From JAGDZR01 sp049115695 (GTDB taxonomy: Bacteria > Bacteroidota > Bacteroidia > Cytophagales > Cyclobacteriaceae), in contig JAGDZR010000015.1 of NCBI GenBank assembly GCA_049115695.1, positions 1-64,000 of the forward strand: a stretch of DNA of 64,000 bases, in the 5' to 3' direction. Below, piece after piece: positions 39,424 through 49,692 of the stretch. The position numbers and the translations under genes were made by a program. How positions within the stretch are numbered: the first letter of the stretch is position 1; each line of letters begins with the position of its first letter. The notes beneath the pieces are model-generated. The model searched no databases. It worked only from the letters and a program-made list of their open reading frames with translations, and was not told the DNA's origin.

Positions 39424-41874
39424 ATGTCGAGAATGAATTTTGCCAACCGCCTACTTGTGAAGCTGGTCTTTGTTTGGTCGCTTTTAATTTCCGCGACGGA
39501 TGTATTTGGCCAGGATATTTACCTGAAGAGTGAGGAGGGAGACGATATTCAGTTTGCTTACGCCCACCTCAATTCAGATTCCACAAACACTTTTTTCTCT
39601 GATATTAATGGTAAGTTGACCTTTGATTTTAGTGTGGGTGATGCGATTACTATTGGTCATCCAGATTACCATACTCATGTGTTTGAACTAATCAATTATT
39701 CTGATTCAATAATATTCGAATTACAGCACCAGGAAAGCCGAGGTGTGAAGTTCCCAGGAATGCACCTAGTGGATCCCGGCTTTCATATTGTTGAGGAAAT
39801 AGTAGGTAATAATCGTTTGCACGACCCTGAGCATGTTGGCGGGTCATTTAGGTACAAGACTTATAGCAAAACACTTGTAGACCTATTTAAGCTTAAGGAT
39901 CATAGGCTGAGCCAGAAGTACAAGGATATTGTGAAGCAGGATTCAATGTTTCACCGGCACCATAAGTCATATGGAGAACAACACGTAGAAGTAATCGAAA
40001 CAACAACGGAGCGTACCTTTGAGTACCCCAAACGAGATCATGAAAAAGTTCTTGGGCTGAAGGTTACGGGTTTACATGATGATGAAATTACCCCTCTTAG
40101 TAGCAACTTGCATCCTATCTCTTTTTATGATAATTATTTTGATTTTTTGGGCATTAGTTATGCCAGTCCTGTGGGTAGCGCCAATTATAAAAAGTACGAT
40201 TTCCACCTGGAGCATGCTCTAAAATCCGGCGAAGATTCTGTATTCATTATTTCTTTCAAGCCTTCTCATTTAAAGTTTCCGGGCCTTGTAGGCAGAATGT
40301 ATGTGAACAGTAATCAATATGCCATTCAGGCCATCGTGGCTGAACCATCACAAACCAATCTGGCTGATTTTCAGATATCGGCTAACTATGAATTCATTGA
40401 TGGAAAAGAATGGTTTCCCAGGCAATTGAATTACCTATACAGTGTTGAAAAATTTCCAAAGCCATACCTGGGTACTGTTTATGATAAAAAAACGTACATC
40501 AAAGACATTGAGTTAAATCCAGACTTGAGCAAGGAAGAGAAGAAAGTAGAACTAATTATTTGTGATCACTATGCTACACAGCAAGAAGAAGAGTTTTGGA
40601 AAACACACCGGGTAGTACCGCTGACTAAAAAGGAGCGGCTTACATATTTGAGAGTGGATACACTTAGGCATAAAAGTACTTCAGCCAATGTGGTCAAGAG
40701 AATAGCTGCTTTCTATAAGCAGGATTTACACTATCGAATTCCTCCTATAATGGATTTGTACAACGTTTTTAACCTGGGTAGGTATGAGGGAGCGCGTCTC
40801 GGTTTAGGTGCAGGAATAGGAAAGGAGTTGTTCAAAGTCTTTGAGTTTAGTGGATATGGAGCTTATGGTTTTAGGGACAAAGAATGGAAATATGGTTATG
40901 GTGGTCGTTTTTTTCTCAATAAGAAACATGATGCAGAATTGCAATTTGAGCATCAAAAAGACATTAGGGAGCCTGGAAGTGTAGTTTACCTGAATAAGGA
41001 AAAGGATTTTTTTAGATCCATATTCATCGGTACTATGGATAGATATGAATCTAATCATGTAAAGCTTTCTTTTCGTTCTCCAGGCTACCATTTGTTTGAA
41101 CTTGGCCTGCATGACTATACTGAAACAGCTTTGTACGACTACCAATACATCAACGATGATAATTCAAACCTGTCAAGTTTTAATGTCACGGAATTCACTT
41201 TAAGGACCAGGATTGCCTTTAAAGAGAGAATTACCCACACGCTTGGTTCAGTGAATCGCTTAAATTCTTCTTATCCGATTTTGTACATCAACTATAATAG
41301 GGGAATGAACAGTATGATGAACGGAATTTTTGAATATAATAAAATTTCCGGGGCAATGGACTTTAGATTTAAGCTGGGTCATATTGGCGTATCGGACATT
41401 GCCATAGAAGCTGGAACTGTGGAGAGTGATTTACCTTATCCACTACTGTTTAATGGCAGGGGTGGAAATCTGGCAACCTCCAGTGTGATCATTGAAGATC
41501 ACTTCCAGACTATGAGCTTATATGAATATATGTCCAATAGGTTCTTCAATGTATTCTATTACCATGATTTTGGTTCAAGGATATTTGGCGGCTCAAAATT
41601 TAGACCGGACATAGTTGTATATCATCATATGGGTTGGGGGAAATTGGATGAGCCTGGTCGTCATCAAGGGACGGATCTATTAGTTCAGAGTTACAACAAA
41701 GGCTATTTTGAAAGTGGATTGGGATTTAATAACATCATAAAATACAAATTCTTTGGCAAGCTGTATGGTGGTCTTGGAGTGAGCTTCTTTCATCGGTATG
41801 GCCCTCATAAACTACCGGGAGGTTTCGGAGAGAATTTCGCTACAAGAATTACTTATGTAATCAGAGGTGTATAG
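39424..41874 (+). CDS. DUF5686-family outer-membrane protein
   Basis: The protein has about 816 residues from ATG 39424 (Met residues a little upstream, at 39397, and downstream are possible). It has a signal peptide (ending A-T-D-V-F-G-Q), an N-terminal carboxypeptidase-regulatory-like beta domain, a middle domain with conserved F-Y-D-N-Y-F-D-F-L and KYDFHLEH stretches, and a C-terminal half rich in aromatic alternating strands, as in an outer-membrane beta barrel. The order fits the Bacteroidota DUF5686 family, whose function is unknown to me. It stands alone between the sensor kinase and egtB. Confidence 0.72.
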   Translation: MSRMNFANRLLVKLVFVWSLLISATDVFGQDIYLKSEEGDDIQFAYAHLNSDSTNTFFSDINGKLTFDFSVGDAITIGHPDYHTHVFELINYSDSIIFELQHQESRGVKFPGMHLVDPGFHIVEEIVGNNRLHDPEHVGGSFRYKTYSKTLVDLFKLKDHRLSQKYKDIVKQDSMFHRHHKSYGEQHVEVIETTTERTFEYPKRDHEKVLGLKVTGLHDDEITPLSSNLHPISFYDNYFDFLGISYASPVGSANYKKYDFHLEHALKSGEDSVFIISFKPSHLKFPGLVGRMYVNSNQYAIQAIVAEPSQTNLADFQISANYEFIDGKEWFPRQLNYLYSVEKFPKPYLGTVYDKKTYIKDIELNPDLSKEEKKVELIICDHYATQQEEEFWKTHRVVPLTKKERLTYLRVDTLRHKSTSANVVKRIAAFYKQDLHYRIPPIMDLYNVFNLGRYEGARLGLGAGIGKELFKVFEFSGYGAYGFRDKEWKYGYGGRFFLNKKHDAELQFEHQKDIREPGSVVYLNKEKDFFRSIFIGTMDRYESNHVKLSFRSPGYHLFELGLHDYTETALYDYQYINDDNSNLSSFNVTEFTLRTRIAFKERITHTLGSVNRLNSSYPILYINYNRGMNSMMNGIFEYNKISGAMDFRFKLGHIGVSDIAIEAGTVESDLPYPLLFNGRGGNLATSSVIIEDHFQTMSLYEYMSNRFFNVFYYHDFGSRIFGGSKFRPDIVVYHHMGWGKLDEPGRHQGTDLLVQSYNKGYFESGLGFNNIIKYKFFGKLYGGLGVSFFHRYGPHKLPGGFGENFATRITYVIRGV

Positions 41875-42174
41875 CAATTTATCTAGGTTTCATTTTGATA
41901 AAATTCTTCTGAAAGGTGGAATTATTATCTACGCAAGAATGTTGTTAATGAATCTAAGAATTCCGTCAACAGTTATGGCGATCATGCGTATCATTGTTAT
42001 CTTTTATCGAATCAAACTCAACTGTCTATTATCGAACCTCTAAGCCTATCTGAAGACAAGCTTTTTACATCCACAAAGCATCTGAAGGAAAAATACCAAA
42101 AGATACGACACCAAAGCGCTAACATTTGCGAGCCGCTCAGGGTAGAAGATTATGTTGTACAACCCATTGTCGAT

Positions 42175-43320
42175 GTGAGTCCGCCCAAATGGCACCTTGG
42201 CCATACTACGTGGTTCTTCGAGACATTTATTCTAGCACCAGAAAAGAAGGGTTATCGCTTGTACGATCCGGACTTTGGATATGTATTCAATAGTTATTAC
42301 GAATCAGTTGGCAAGCGTGTACTGAGGACAGATCGCGGAAACCTCACGAGACCAACCGTTGAGGAGGTTATTAGCTATCGCGAACATGTGGATCGGGAAA
42401 TGTTCGACTATTTGGATTCAAATCCTGAGCTCAATGATGAGCTAAGATATAAGCTTGAGTTGGGTCTTCAGCATGAACAGCAGCACCAGGAACTCTTGTT
42501 TTATGATATCAAATATATTCTCGGTCATAATCCATTGTTTCCTGCCTACATAAAGTCTGCACAAACTGACATATTCCAAACAAAATCTAATCCTCTGAAT
42601 TATATAGAAGTTGAGCGTAGTAACTATGAAATAGGGACCGATGATTCCGAATTTCATTTTGACAATGAAGAAGGATTGCATACCGTATTTCTTCATGATT
42701 TTGCAATCAGCGATAGGCTAGTGAGCAATGGGGAATATCTGGAATTTATAGAAAGTGGTGGGTATAAATTTTTTCAATTTTGGCTGTCAGAAGGGTGGAC
42801 ATGGGTGAATGAAACACAATGTAAGTCTCCGTTGTACTGGCATAAGATAGAAAATGAATGGTATCAGTATACACTCCATGGGCTTCAGAAACTGAACCTC
42901 GACGAACCTGTTGCACATGTTAGTTTTTACGAAGCGGATGCCTTTGCTCGTTGGAAGGGTTTGCGATTAGCCACAGAGTTTGAATGGGAAGTGGCCTGCA
43001 AATTTCATCAGAAGACTCCTCTTGATCAATGTAATTTCGTGGAAAGGGAATTCCATAAGTCAGGGTTTGATGAATCTAACTATCAGTTGTTTGGAGATCT
43101 TTGGGAGTGGACAAGCTCAGCCTACTTGCCTTATCCCTTCTTCAATCCTTCGTCGGGAGCAATTGGTGAGTACAACGGTAAGTTTATGATAAACCAAAAA
43201 GTTTTACGCGGCGGCTCATACGCTACACCTCAGGATCATATTAGGCCAACTTATAGAAACTTTTTCCATCCTCATCTTCAGTGGCACTTTGCCGGAATAA
43301 GATTGGCCAAGCATTTATAA
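42175..43320 (+). CDS. egtB: Ergothioneine biosynthesis protein EgtB
   Basis: The protein has an EgtB layout: a DinB-like helical domain with metal-binding His in P-P-K-W-H-L-G-H-T-T-W and H-E-Q-Q-H-Q-E, and a formylglycine-generating-enzyme-like (SUMF1) domain ending in V-L-R-G-G-S-Y-A-T-P and H-F-A-G-I-R-L-A. EgtB is a non-haem iron enzyme joining hercynine and a thiol with oxygen. The gene for EgtD follows after 14 bp. The GTG at 42175 is the first standard start of the frame, but conserved coding clearly extends upstream (42061-42174 gives KYQKIRHQSANICEPL). No ATG, GTG or TTG lies between the stop codons at 41896-41901 and 42175. Confidence 0.9.
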   Translation: MSPPKWHLGHTTWFFETFILAPEKKGYRLYDPDFGYVFNSYYESVGKRVLRTDRGNLTRPTVEEVISYREHVDREMFDYLDSNPELNDELRYKLELGLQHEQQHQELLFYDIKYILGHNPLFPAYIKSAQTDIFQTKSNPLNYIEVERSNYEIGTDDSEFHFDNEEGLHTVFLHDFAISDRLVSNGEYLEFIESGGYKFFQFWLSEGWTWVNETQCKSPLYWHKIENEWYQYTLHGLQKLNLDEPVAHVSFYEADAFARWKGLRLATEFEWEVACKFHQKTPLDQCNFVEREFHKSGFDESNYQLFGDLWEWTSSAYLPYPFFNPSSGAIGEYNGKFMINQKVLRGGSYATPQDHIRPTYRNFFHPHLQWHFAGIRLAKHL

Positions 43321-43334
43321 AGTATTTGAACTGA

Positions 43335-44282
43335 ATGAATTTCAAGCAAACTTTTTTAGAGGACGTAAAAACAGGATTGTCGAGTAATCCAAAATCACTT
43401 CCTTCAAAATACTTCTATGATAAAAGGGGGGATGAACTGTTTCAGCAGATTATGGCATTGGAAGAGTATTACCTTACAAGGGCAGAATACGAAATTTTCC
43501 AACTGCAAAAACAGAAAATACTAGATGTCTTTTACAAAAATCAAGATGAGTTTAGGTTGGTCGAGTTTGGTGCCGGGGATGGCTATAAGACAAAAGTTTT
43601 ATTGGAACATTTTATCGAAAAGAAAATAGCCTTTGAGTATAAACCTATCGACATCTCTCAAAACGCACTCGATAAGTTGATAGTGGATTTGAATGGTAAT
43701 ATTCCAAAACTTCAGCTGAGCGCTGAGCAAGGGGATTATTTTCAGGTTTTGTCCAAGTTGCCAAGGTTGAATCACAAGAGAAACATTATTCTTTTTTTGG
43801 GCAGTAATATTGGGAATTTCACTTTGGATGAGATCGAAGGTTTTTTGAAAGGAATAAGGGCCAAAGTGTATAAAGATGATCTGTTGTTTTTGGGTATTGA
43901 TTTAAAGAAAGATCCGGATAAAATACTGAAGGCATATGATGATGAAAAGGGCGTTACAAAGGCTTTTAATTTGAATTTATTAGCAAGGGTCAATGCTGAA
44001 TTGGGAGGTGATTTTGATTTGAATGGATTTGATCATTGTCCAAGCTATAACCCTGTCAATGGCGAATGTATAAGTACATTAGTATCAAACAAAAATCAAA
44101 CGGTAACCATTAGCGGTGCTAGTTTTGTTTTGAATAAATGGGAATCAATCCAGACTGAAATATCCAGAAAATTTTCGTTAGAGCAAATAGCTGATTTGGC
44201 TACAAAATGTGGATTTGAAATTGAAGAAAATTTGCTGGATTCCAATGCCTACTTTGTGGATTCTATCTGGAAAGCTGTGTAA
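43335..44282 (+). CDS. egtD: L-histidine N-alpha-methyltransferase EgtD
   Basis: The 315-residue protein matches EgtD in length and sequence: L-P-S-K-Y-F-Y-D-K-R-G-D-E-L-F-Q at the N-terminus, then LEEYYLTRAEYEI, the SAM-binding E-F-G-A-G-D-G-Y-K-T-K, and L-F-L-G-S-N-I-G-N-F. It adds three methyl groups to histidine to make hercynine, the substrate of EgtB, encoded 14 bp upstream. The two genes make a minimal ergothioneine operon, as in many aerobic marine Bacteroidota. Cysteine or gamma-glutamylcysteine would be the sulfur donor, and the lyase EgtE is not in the window. Confidence 0.94.
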   Translation: MNFKQTFLEDVKTGLSSNPKSLPSKYFYDKRGDELFQQIMALEEYYLTRAEYEIFQLQKQKILDVFYKNQDEFRLVEFGAGDGYKTKVLLEHFIEKKIAFEYKPIDISQNALDKLIVDLNGNIPKLQLSAEQGDYFQVLSKLPRLNHKRNIILFLGSNIGNFTLDEIEGFLKGIRAKVYKDDLLFLGIDLKKDPDKILKAYDDEKGVTKAFNLNLLARVNAELGGDFDLNGFDHCPSYNPVNGECISTLVSNKNQTVTISGASFVLNKWESIQTEISRKFSLEQIADLATKCGFEIEENLLDSNAYFVDSIWKAV

Positions 44283-44291
44283 AAAGTTAGT

Positions 44292-45848
44292 TTAAAGCTT
44301 CACAATCTTTTGCGAGAGGTTGATGTTAGATCCTCTAAGTACAATTATATAATTTCCAGAAGCCAAGCTTCCAGCCCTCCATTGTATTTTCTGTTTTCCA
44401 GATGAAAGTTTTCCGGAGAATATTGATCCAACTGACCTACCATTGAGGTTGTATATGTCGATTTTTACATTAGATCCATCTGAAATGAAAGAAAGTTCTG
44501 CGGAGTTCTTAATTGGGTTAGGATAAACCTGAAATGCTTTATCATTATTATTTTCAATACCTGTGATTTCTGGTCTTAGACGTAAAACCTGCATGCGTTC
44601 ATGATTACCCATAGTAATGGCATCCGTATCGAATTCAGATGTGCCCAGCCATTGTTCCAATACTGATGCATAGACCTGCTTGAAGTCATATTGCATTGCC
44701 AAATTATCCTTTTTGTCAGCATCAGCTGGAATTGCTGCATTGTCACCAGTTACGCCACCTTGAACATGGTTTCCAAACACAAACATTGGAGCAGCAGCGC
44801 CATGATCAGTTCCATTGCTGGCATTTGAGATGATTCTCCGGCCAAACTCAGAGAATGTCATACCCATAATTTTATCAGCAATCCCTAATTTTTCAGCGTC
44901 CTGCATAAAATCCATGATGCCATCATTGATGGCTGTAAGTAGGTTGGCATGTGTACCTACGGTATGGTCGTCAGCTTCGACTTGATCGGCATGCGTGTCA
45001 AACCCTCCAAGCTTTACCATATACACTGGGGTTTTCAATCCACCAGCCACTAAACGGGCTACAATCTTCAATTGATCGCCCAGCTTATTCGATTTGTATT
45101 CTATCTTATTGTTGGCTTTCTCTGCTGCCTTTTGTACTACTTCTCCATATGCTTGTGATTGCTGTGCTATGAGTCGGATGTGTTGAAGTTTGTCACCGGC
45201 TAGGGTATCAGGTGCAGGTTGTACCTCGTTGTTTACGAGTTGATAGAAATTTTCAGGATTCTTTATCACCATACTCATGGATGAGGATGGCCCCTGAAAT
45301 AGGAGGGAACCCCCACCACCGACTTCTATAGAAATTGGGTCGGTGAAATTGGAGTTTGGATATCCTATTGGGAAATCAGGGAATTCATTCGCTAAGTACC
45401 TACCAGTCCATCCTGTAGCTTCAAACGCATTTGACTCAGATCCACTCATCCAAATATCTGTGGAACGGAAATGTGAAAAATCAGGGTCTTCATAGCCTAC
45501 AGATTGGATGATCTTAATTCTGCCTTCATTGTAGAGGGATTTTATACCGGACAGAGCGGGGTGTAAACCGACGCTTGTTCCGGGTAGTTCAATAAGAGAT
45601 TCATCAGGAAGCACAACATCTGGTCTGACGTTGTTCAGAACAGAAAGCTGATCTAGAGGCACGACCGTGTTTAGGCCATCATTTCCTCCGGATAAAAATA
45701 CCAGCACTAAGACCCTTTCATTTTCCTCAGCCATACGCATGAGATTACTCATTACCCTTTGGCTGGGCATTGCAAATCCGAAGGAGCTTGCCAACCCTGA
45801 AATGGCCAGTGAGTGGCCCGCATGTTTTATAAATGTTCTTCTTTTCAT
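44292..45848 (-). CDS. DUF1501 protein with T9SS type A sorting domain
   Basis: The 518-residue protein begins with KRRTFIKHAGHSLAIS, a twin-Arg-like or Sec signal typical of DUF1501 proteins. The core (about 40-420) has F-L-S-G-G-N-D-G-L-N-T-V-V and M-T-F-S-E-F-G-R-R, hallmarks of this alkaline-phosphatase-superfamily-like group. The C-terminal 80 residues are a T9SS sorting domain (F-Q-V-Y-P-N-P-I-K-N-S, ending in S-Q-K-I-V-K-L). It is encoded 5 bp after a DUF1800 gene, a pairing conserved across Bacteroidota and Planctomycetes. Biochemical role unknown. Confidence 0.88.
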   Translation of the reverse strand: MKRRTFIKHAGHSLAISGLASSFGFAMPSQRVMSNLMRMAEENERVLVLVFLSGGNDGLNTVVPLDQLSVLNNVRPDVVLPDESLIELPGTSVGLHPALSGIKSLYNEGRIKIIQSVGYEDPDFSHFRSTDIWMSGSESNAFEATGWTGRYLANEFPDFPIGYPNSNFTDPISIEVGGGGSLLFQGPSSSMSMVIKNPENFYQLVNNEVQPAPDTLAGDKLQHIRLIAQQSQAYGEVVQKAAEKANNKIEYKSNKLGDQLKIVARLVAGGLKTPVYMVKLGGFDTHADQVEADDHTVGTHANLLTAINDGIMDFMQDAEKLGIADKIMGMTFSEFGRRIISNASNGTDHGAAAPMFVFGNHVQGGVTGDNAAIPADADKKDNLAMQYDFKQVYASVLEQWLGTSEFDTDAITMGNHERMQVLRLRPEITGIENNNDKAFQVYPNPIKNSAELSFISDGSNVKIDIYNLNGRSVGSIFSGKLSSGKQKIQWRAGSLASGNYIIVLRGSNINLSQKIVKL

Positions 45849-45853
45849 GCCGG

Positions 45854-47494
45854 TTACATCAAATTCACTTCACCTAGTTGCAGCATTGACTTAAACATAC
45901 TCATTAGCCTGGTCTCTACTTCACCTTTAGCAGTTGTGTCATTGGGATTGTTAATATGGTTATACCATGCTTCAGTCCAATAGTCATCTGTGTTTTGTCC
46001 TGAGAGTAAAAGAGAAGATTTCAGGTATTCTTTTTCCTCAGCTGAAATCTCATGACCCATGAGAAAATCGTTTGCCTCATTGATCATCAGGTTGGGGTCA
46101 GCCGGATTCTCAAGCTCTTTTAAGAACTCGATAAGATCAGCTTTAATGTAAACAACCTCATCAGTGTCTTTATTTTTAACCCAAACTCCCCTTTGGACTA
46201 AGCGATCGCTAAATTCGGCTCGTTCTGTGATGGTGTCGGTGGTGATCCATGCCTTATCGAACAGTGGCGCCTGATAATACACCGGCCATCCGGCCACACT
46301 AGGAGGATCACCCGGATCCATGCCCATGTCGTCCAATGCCCATTTTAGGGATTTATTTACATAGTAGACCCAGTTGATGTCATCGGGAGCATTGTACTTC
46401 ACGTCAAGTCCTCTCCACAGGCCTACCACAAATTCCATTGGGCTTTTGACCAATGCTCCTATATATTTATCCTGATAAAAGTGGTCACTTTTGAATAGAG
46501 CTTCCAACACAGGTTTAAGTTCATAATTGCTTTCTCTAAAAACCTCAGCAAGAGGTTCGATGATTTCAATTTCAGTCTGCTCATCTATTTCGGAATAAAC
46601 AAAGAAGGTGTACAAACGCCTACAGATATAGAGTGCTGCTTCATTTGTTTCAAAGATCATGTCCAGTAGGTCATTCAGCTCTTCTTCCCCCGCACTGGCA
46701 CCAGACCGACCTATGATTACTTTGTTTCCATAAAACTCTGAAAATGTTTTGTCGGTGGTGTCATGATTGTTTGCCGAAAATTCACTCTTTGCTTCACCTT
46801 CCAGCTTAAATTCATTATAATAAGTTTTCCATCCTGTAAGTACACGCGCTGCTTCCCTTACATCATCTTCTGTGTATTTTGAGTTAGCTCCTTTCCCAAC
46901 AGTAAATAGTTCCTGTAGTTCCCTACCGTAGTTTTCATCAGGGGCTTTCACGGTATTTGAATTTCCATTAAGGTACCTAAGCATAGCAGGGTTGATAGTC
47001 AATTCTTTAATCAGTGTTTTGTAATTGCCAAGGGCAAATTCCCTGAGTAGTTCAAAATATTGGTATTGAAGCTTTACGATACTGTCACGATCTACAACGA
47101 GTAGATTGTGCAAAAAGAGAAGCATTTTTTCATGTATTCCTTGATGTCCAATGGCATTTTTTATGAGCCATCCTTTCAACGAATCTCGTCTTCTAGATTC
47201 GTTATTGCCACTAGAATAGGCTGCTTTAACCCAAGTCTCGCCAAAGGCAATGTCTGGATCAGGTTCACTGGTATCTCCCTTATAGTCATTCACCGGAGCG
47301 TCTGGGACAGGGAAGGTGCTTATTTGTCTTTCGATTGCCTGCTCAAAAGTCAGTACTTTCAATGCATTGAAATCGCCTACACCAACTCCAATTTGTGTTC
47401 TGCGGAGTAGATGCATCATTTGCTTCTTACCCCACTTACCACTGTAAAGTGGTAAGCTTGAAACAGAAGCTTTGTCCATTACATTTATTAACAT
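45854..47494 (-). CDS. DUF1800-family protein
   Basis: The 546-residue protein is a DUF1800 member: H-L-L-R-R-T-Q-I-G near the N-terminus, K-M-L-L-F-L-H-N-L-L, N-Y-G-R-E-L-Q-E-L-F-T-V-G, and S-P-M-E-F-V-V-G-L-W-R, then D-P-P-S-V-A-G-W-P. No signal peptide is obvious, which is common in annotated members where the start is uncertain. Its partner DUF1501 gene follows after 5 bp. A 9-bp inverted repeat near 47440 lies within the coding part. Function is unknown; an exported role with the DUF1501 partner is likely. Confidence 0.88.
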   Translation of the reverse strand: MLINVMDKASVSSLPLYSGKWGKKQMMHLLRRTQIGVGVGDFNALKVLTFEQAIERQISTFPVPDAPVNDYKGDTSEPDPDIAFGETWVKAAYSSGNNESRRRDSLKGWLIKNAIGHQGIHEKMLLFLHNLLVVDRDSIVKLQYQYFELLREFALGNYKTLIKELTINPAMLRYLNGNSNTVKAPDENYGRELQELFTVGKGANSKYTEDDVREAARVLTGWKTYYNEFKLEGEAKSEFSANNHDTTDKTFSEFYGNKVIIGRSGASAGEEELNDLLDMIFETNEAALYICRRLYTFFVYSEIDEQTEIEIIEPLAEVFRESNYELKPVLEALFKSDHFYQDKYIGALVKSPMEFVVGLWRGLDVKYNAPDDINWVYYVNKSLKWALDDMGMDPGDPPSVAGWPVYYQAPLFDKAWITTDTITERAEFSDRLVQRGVWVKNKDTDEVVYIKADLIEFLKELENPADPNLMINEANDFLMGHEISAEEKEYLKSSLLLSGQNTDDYWTEAWYNHINNPNDTTAKGEVETRLMSMFKSMLQLGEVNLM

Positions 47495-47705
47495 AATAAG
47501 ATGCCTTAATGCTTAATAATAATTTGCACTATCAGATATCCAATAACATTTTAACCAATCCCTGTCTCTACTCAAGGATCTCAAATTCTTATTTTAGATA
47601 AAGGAAGTAATATCGATTGAAATTAAAAATTTTCCAAGAAATAATGAATTTGACACCTAATATACCTACAATTTGACCCTATTAGAGAATGATGCTCATT
47701 GACTT

Positions 47706-48713
47706 TTAAAGCTTATTTTCTATTGTATTCAGCATTTCTTCAGTAAAATCAAGGTGTGTTACCAATCTAATATGATCTTTTCCAAACGGTACAGCCAATA
47801 CATCATTAGCTTTCCATTGTTCAAGTACTTCGAGGTAGTTATGCTTGGGTTTAATTGATAGAATAATGATATTGGTCTCAACTGGGAGGATGTCTTTGGT
47901 ATAAGGCTTTTCTCTGAGGATCGCCGCGATGGCTTTTGCTCGCAGGTGATCTACCTTCAATCTATCGATATTGTTGTCAAGTGCAAATATACACGCAGCA
48001 GCCATATACCCGGCCTGGCGCATTGCCCCACCAAATACCTTTCGTATCCGTTTGGCTTTTTTGATGTTGCCTTTAGATGCCAACAGCGCCGAGCCAACAG
48101 GAGCTCCTAAGCCTTTTGAGAAACATACGGATATGGTATTGAAGTACTTGCCGTAATCTTTAGAGATGTCACGGGTTTCTGTAAGTGCATTAAATAACCT
48201 TGCACCATCAAGGTGTAACCTTAGGCTATGCTGCTTTGTTGCCGCTTGAATTTCTTTTATGTCATTCAGAGAGTAATACGATCCACCACCTTTGTTGGAA
48301 GTGTTTTCTAGTGCTACAAGACTGGTTTTAGGGAAATGAATATTATCTGGGTTGATATTATCCAATACATGCTGAGGCTTGATCCTACCTCTATCACCTT
48401 CAACCAACCGAGTGGATATTAAAGAATTATAGGCTATCCCCCCAGCTTCGTAGTTATGTATATGAGCTGTTCTGTCGCATATTACTTCATCCTGGGGTTG
48501 TGTATTTATTCTTATAGCAATTTGATTGGCCATCGTGCCGGAAGGACAGAAGAGTGCTGCTTCCATACCAAACATTTTGGCCACCTTTTCCTCCAGCATT
48601 TTTACACTTGGGTCTTCATCAAACACGTCATCTCCAACTTCAGCATTGAACATAAACTCCTTCATTGCCTCTGATGGCTTGGTCACTGTGTCGCTTCTTA
48701 GGTCAATAAGCAT
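47706..48713 (-). CDS. ltaE: Low-specificity L-threonine aldolase
   Basis: The 335-residue protein has the threonine aldolase signature I-D-L-R-S-D-T-V-T-K-P at the start, N-A-E-V-G-D-D-V-F-D-E-D-P, the substrate region F-C-P-S-G-T-M-A-N-Q, and the PLP-lysine in S-V-C-F-S-K-G-L-G-A-P-V-G-S. It splits threonine or allo-threonine to glycine and acetaldehyde with PLP. It ends normally and lies 2 bp downstream of the acyltransferase gene on the same strand, so the two are probably co-transcribed although metabolically unrelated. Confidence 0.93.
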   Translation of the reverse strand: MLIDLRSDTVTKPSEAMKEFMFNAEVGDDVFDEDPSVKMLEEKVAKMFGMEAALFCPSGTMANQIAIRINTQPQDEVICDRTAHIHNYEAGGIAYNSLISTRLVEGDRGRIKPQHVLDNINPDNIHFPKTSLVALENTSNKGGGSYYSLNDIKEIQAATKQHSLRLHLDGARLFNALTETRDISKDYGKYFNTISVCFSKGLGAPVGSALLASKGNIKKAKRIRKVFGGAMRQAGYMAAACIFALDNNIDRLKVDHLRAKAIAAILREKPYTKDILPVETNIIILSIKPKHNYLEVLEQWKANDVLAVPFGKDHIRLVTHLDFTEEMLNTIENKL

Positions 48714-48715
48714 AT

Positions 48716-49444
48716 TTAAGTTTTTCTGTCTAGACCATCCTGGATAATTTGAAAGACGTCATCCTTAAATTCATTCAGTGTGTCTAGAGAATAGTTGATT
48801 GGATCTATGGGCTTGTGAAATACTATTCTGCATTTTCGCCTGTTGAGAAATAAATTACCATTCATAGGAAAAATATGCCAGTTGTCAGCGAAGGAAACAG
48901 GGACAAGGGAAACACCAGTCTCGACTGCCATTCTAAATGGCCCTTCTTTAAATTTGGCCATCTTGGGCGGCTCAGAAGATATGATTCCTCCCTCTGGAAA
49001 AATGGCCAGTGAAAAACCCTCAATCAAGGCATTCACACTTTTTTTATATGTTTCGTATCGACTCTTTACTTTGGCTCTATCTACGGTAATATGAAAGCGT
49101 TTAAACATATAGCCAAAAAAGGGCACTTTTGAAATTGATATTTTACCTACGTATTTGAAAGGAATAGGAGCAAAAGGCATTATGGCAACATCTAAAAAAG
49201 AAAAATGATTGGCACATAAGATATAATTTTTTCCTTGTTCAAAATTGCATTGACTTTCGATTTCTATTGGCATGCCAATCAAAAAAAAAAATGCCCTTGC
49301 CCAATAGTGGTTGACTATGAGTCCAAGCTTTGGTCTATTAAACCAATCAGCAAAAAGGTAGACAGGGAGTACAACAAAGAAGGTAAGCACAAATATTATG
49401 CTTGCCCACCCGGTATATAAAATTCTAGATAAATTCCGTAGCAT
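48716..49444 (-). CDS. 1-acyl-sn-glycerol-3-phosphate acyltransferase (PlsC-like)
   Basis: From ATG 49444 the protein has 242 residues: a membrane segment (about 8-32) and a PlsC domain with the catalytic N-H-F-S-F-L-D (H-x4-D) and the phosphate-binding F-P-E-G-G. It transfers an acyl chain to lysophosphatidate in phospholipid synthesis, or has a related lysolipid role. The frame is open to 49570, but the additional 42 residues lack similarity to the family and M-L-R-N-L-S-R is a more plausible start. The next gene on this strand, ltaE, starts 2 bp after the stop. Confidence 0.88.
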   Translation of the reverse strand: MLRNLSRILYTGWASIIFVLTFFVVLPVYLFADWFNRPKLGLIVNHYWARAFFFLIGMPIEIESQCNFEQGKNYILCANHFSFLDVAIMPFAPIPFKYVGKISISKVPFFGYMFKRFHITVDRAKVKSRYETYKKSVNALIEGFSLAIFPEGGIISSEPPKMAKFKEGPFRMAVETGVSLVPVSFADNWHIFPMNGNLFLNRRKCRIVFHKPIDPINYSLDTLNEFKDDVFQIIQDGLDRKT

Positions 49445-49692
49445 ATACGTTATAATGGCTTTAGGTAATTCAACTTCATCTTGGGCAATGTTTGAATTTC
49501 CCTGTTGTAAAGCTATGCCATCAATTTCAGAATCAATAAAGAACCTTAAATTACATGGGTAGATTTTCAAAGATTTGAAAACTCAAAAAAAATGAATTAT
49601 ATGTGTTAAAGATTTGTTGAGCATTTCAAACATCTAGAAATGTAAATTTCGTTATTCGAATATTTTTTAATTCATTAAATTGCTTAATTCCC

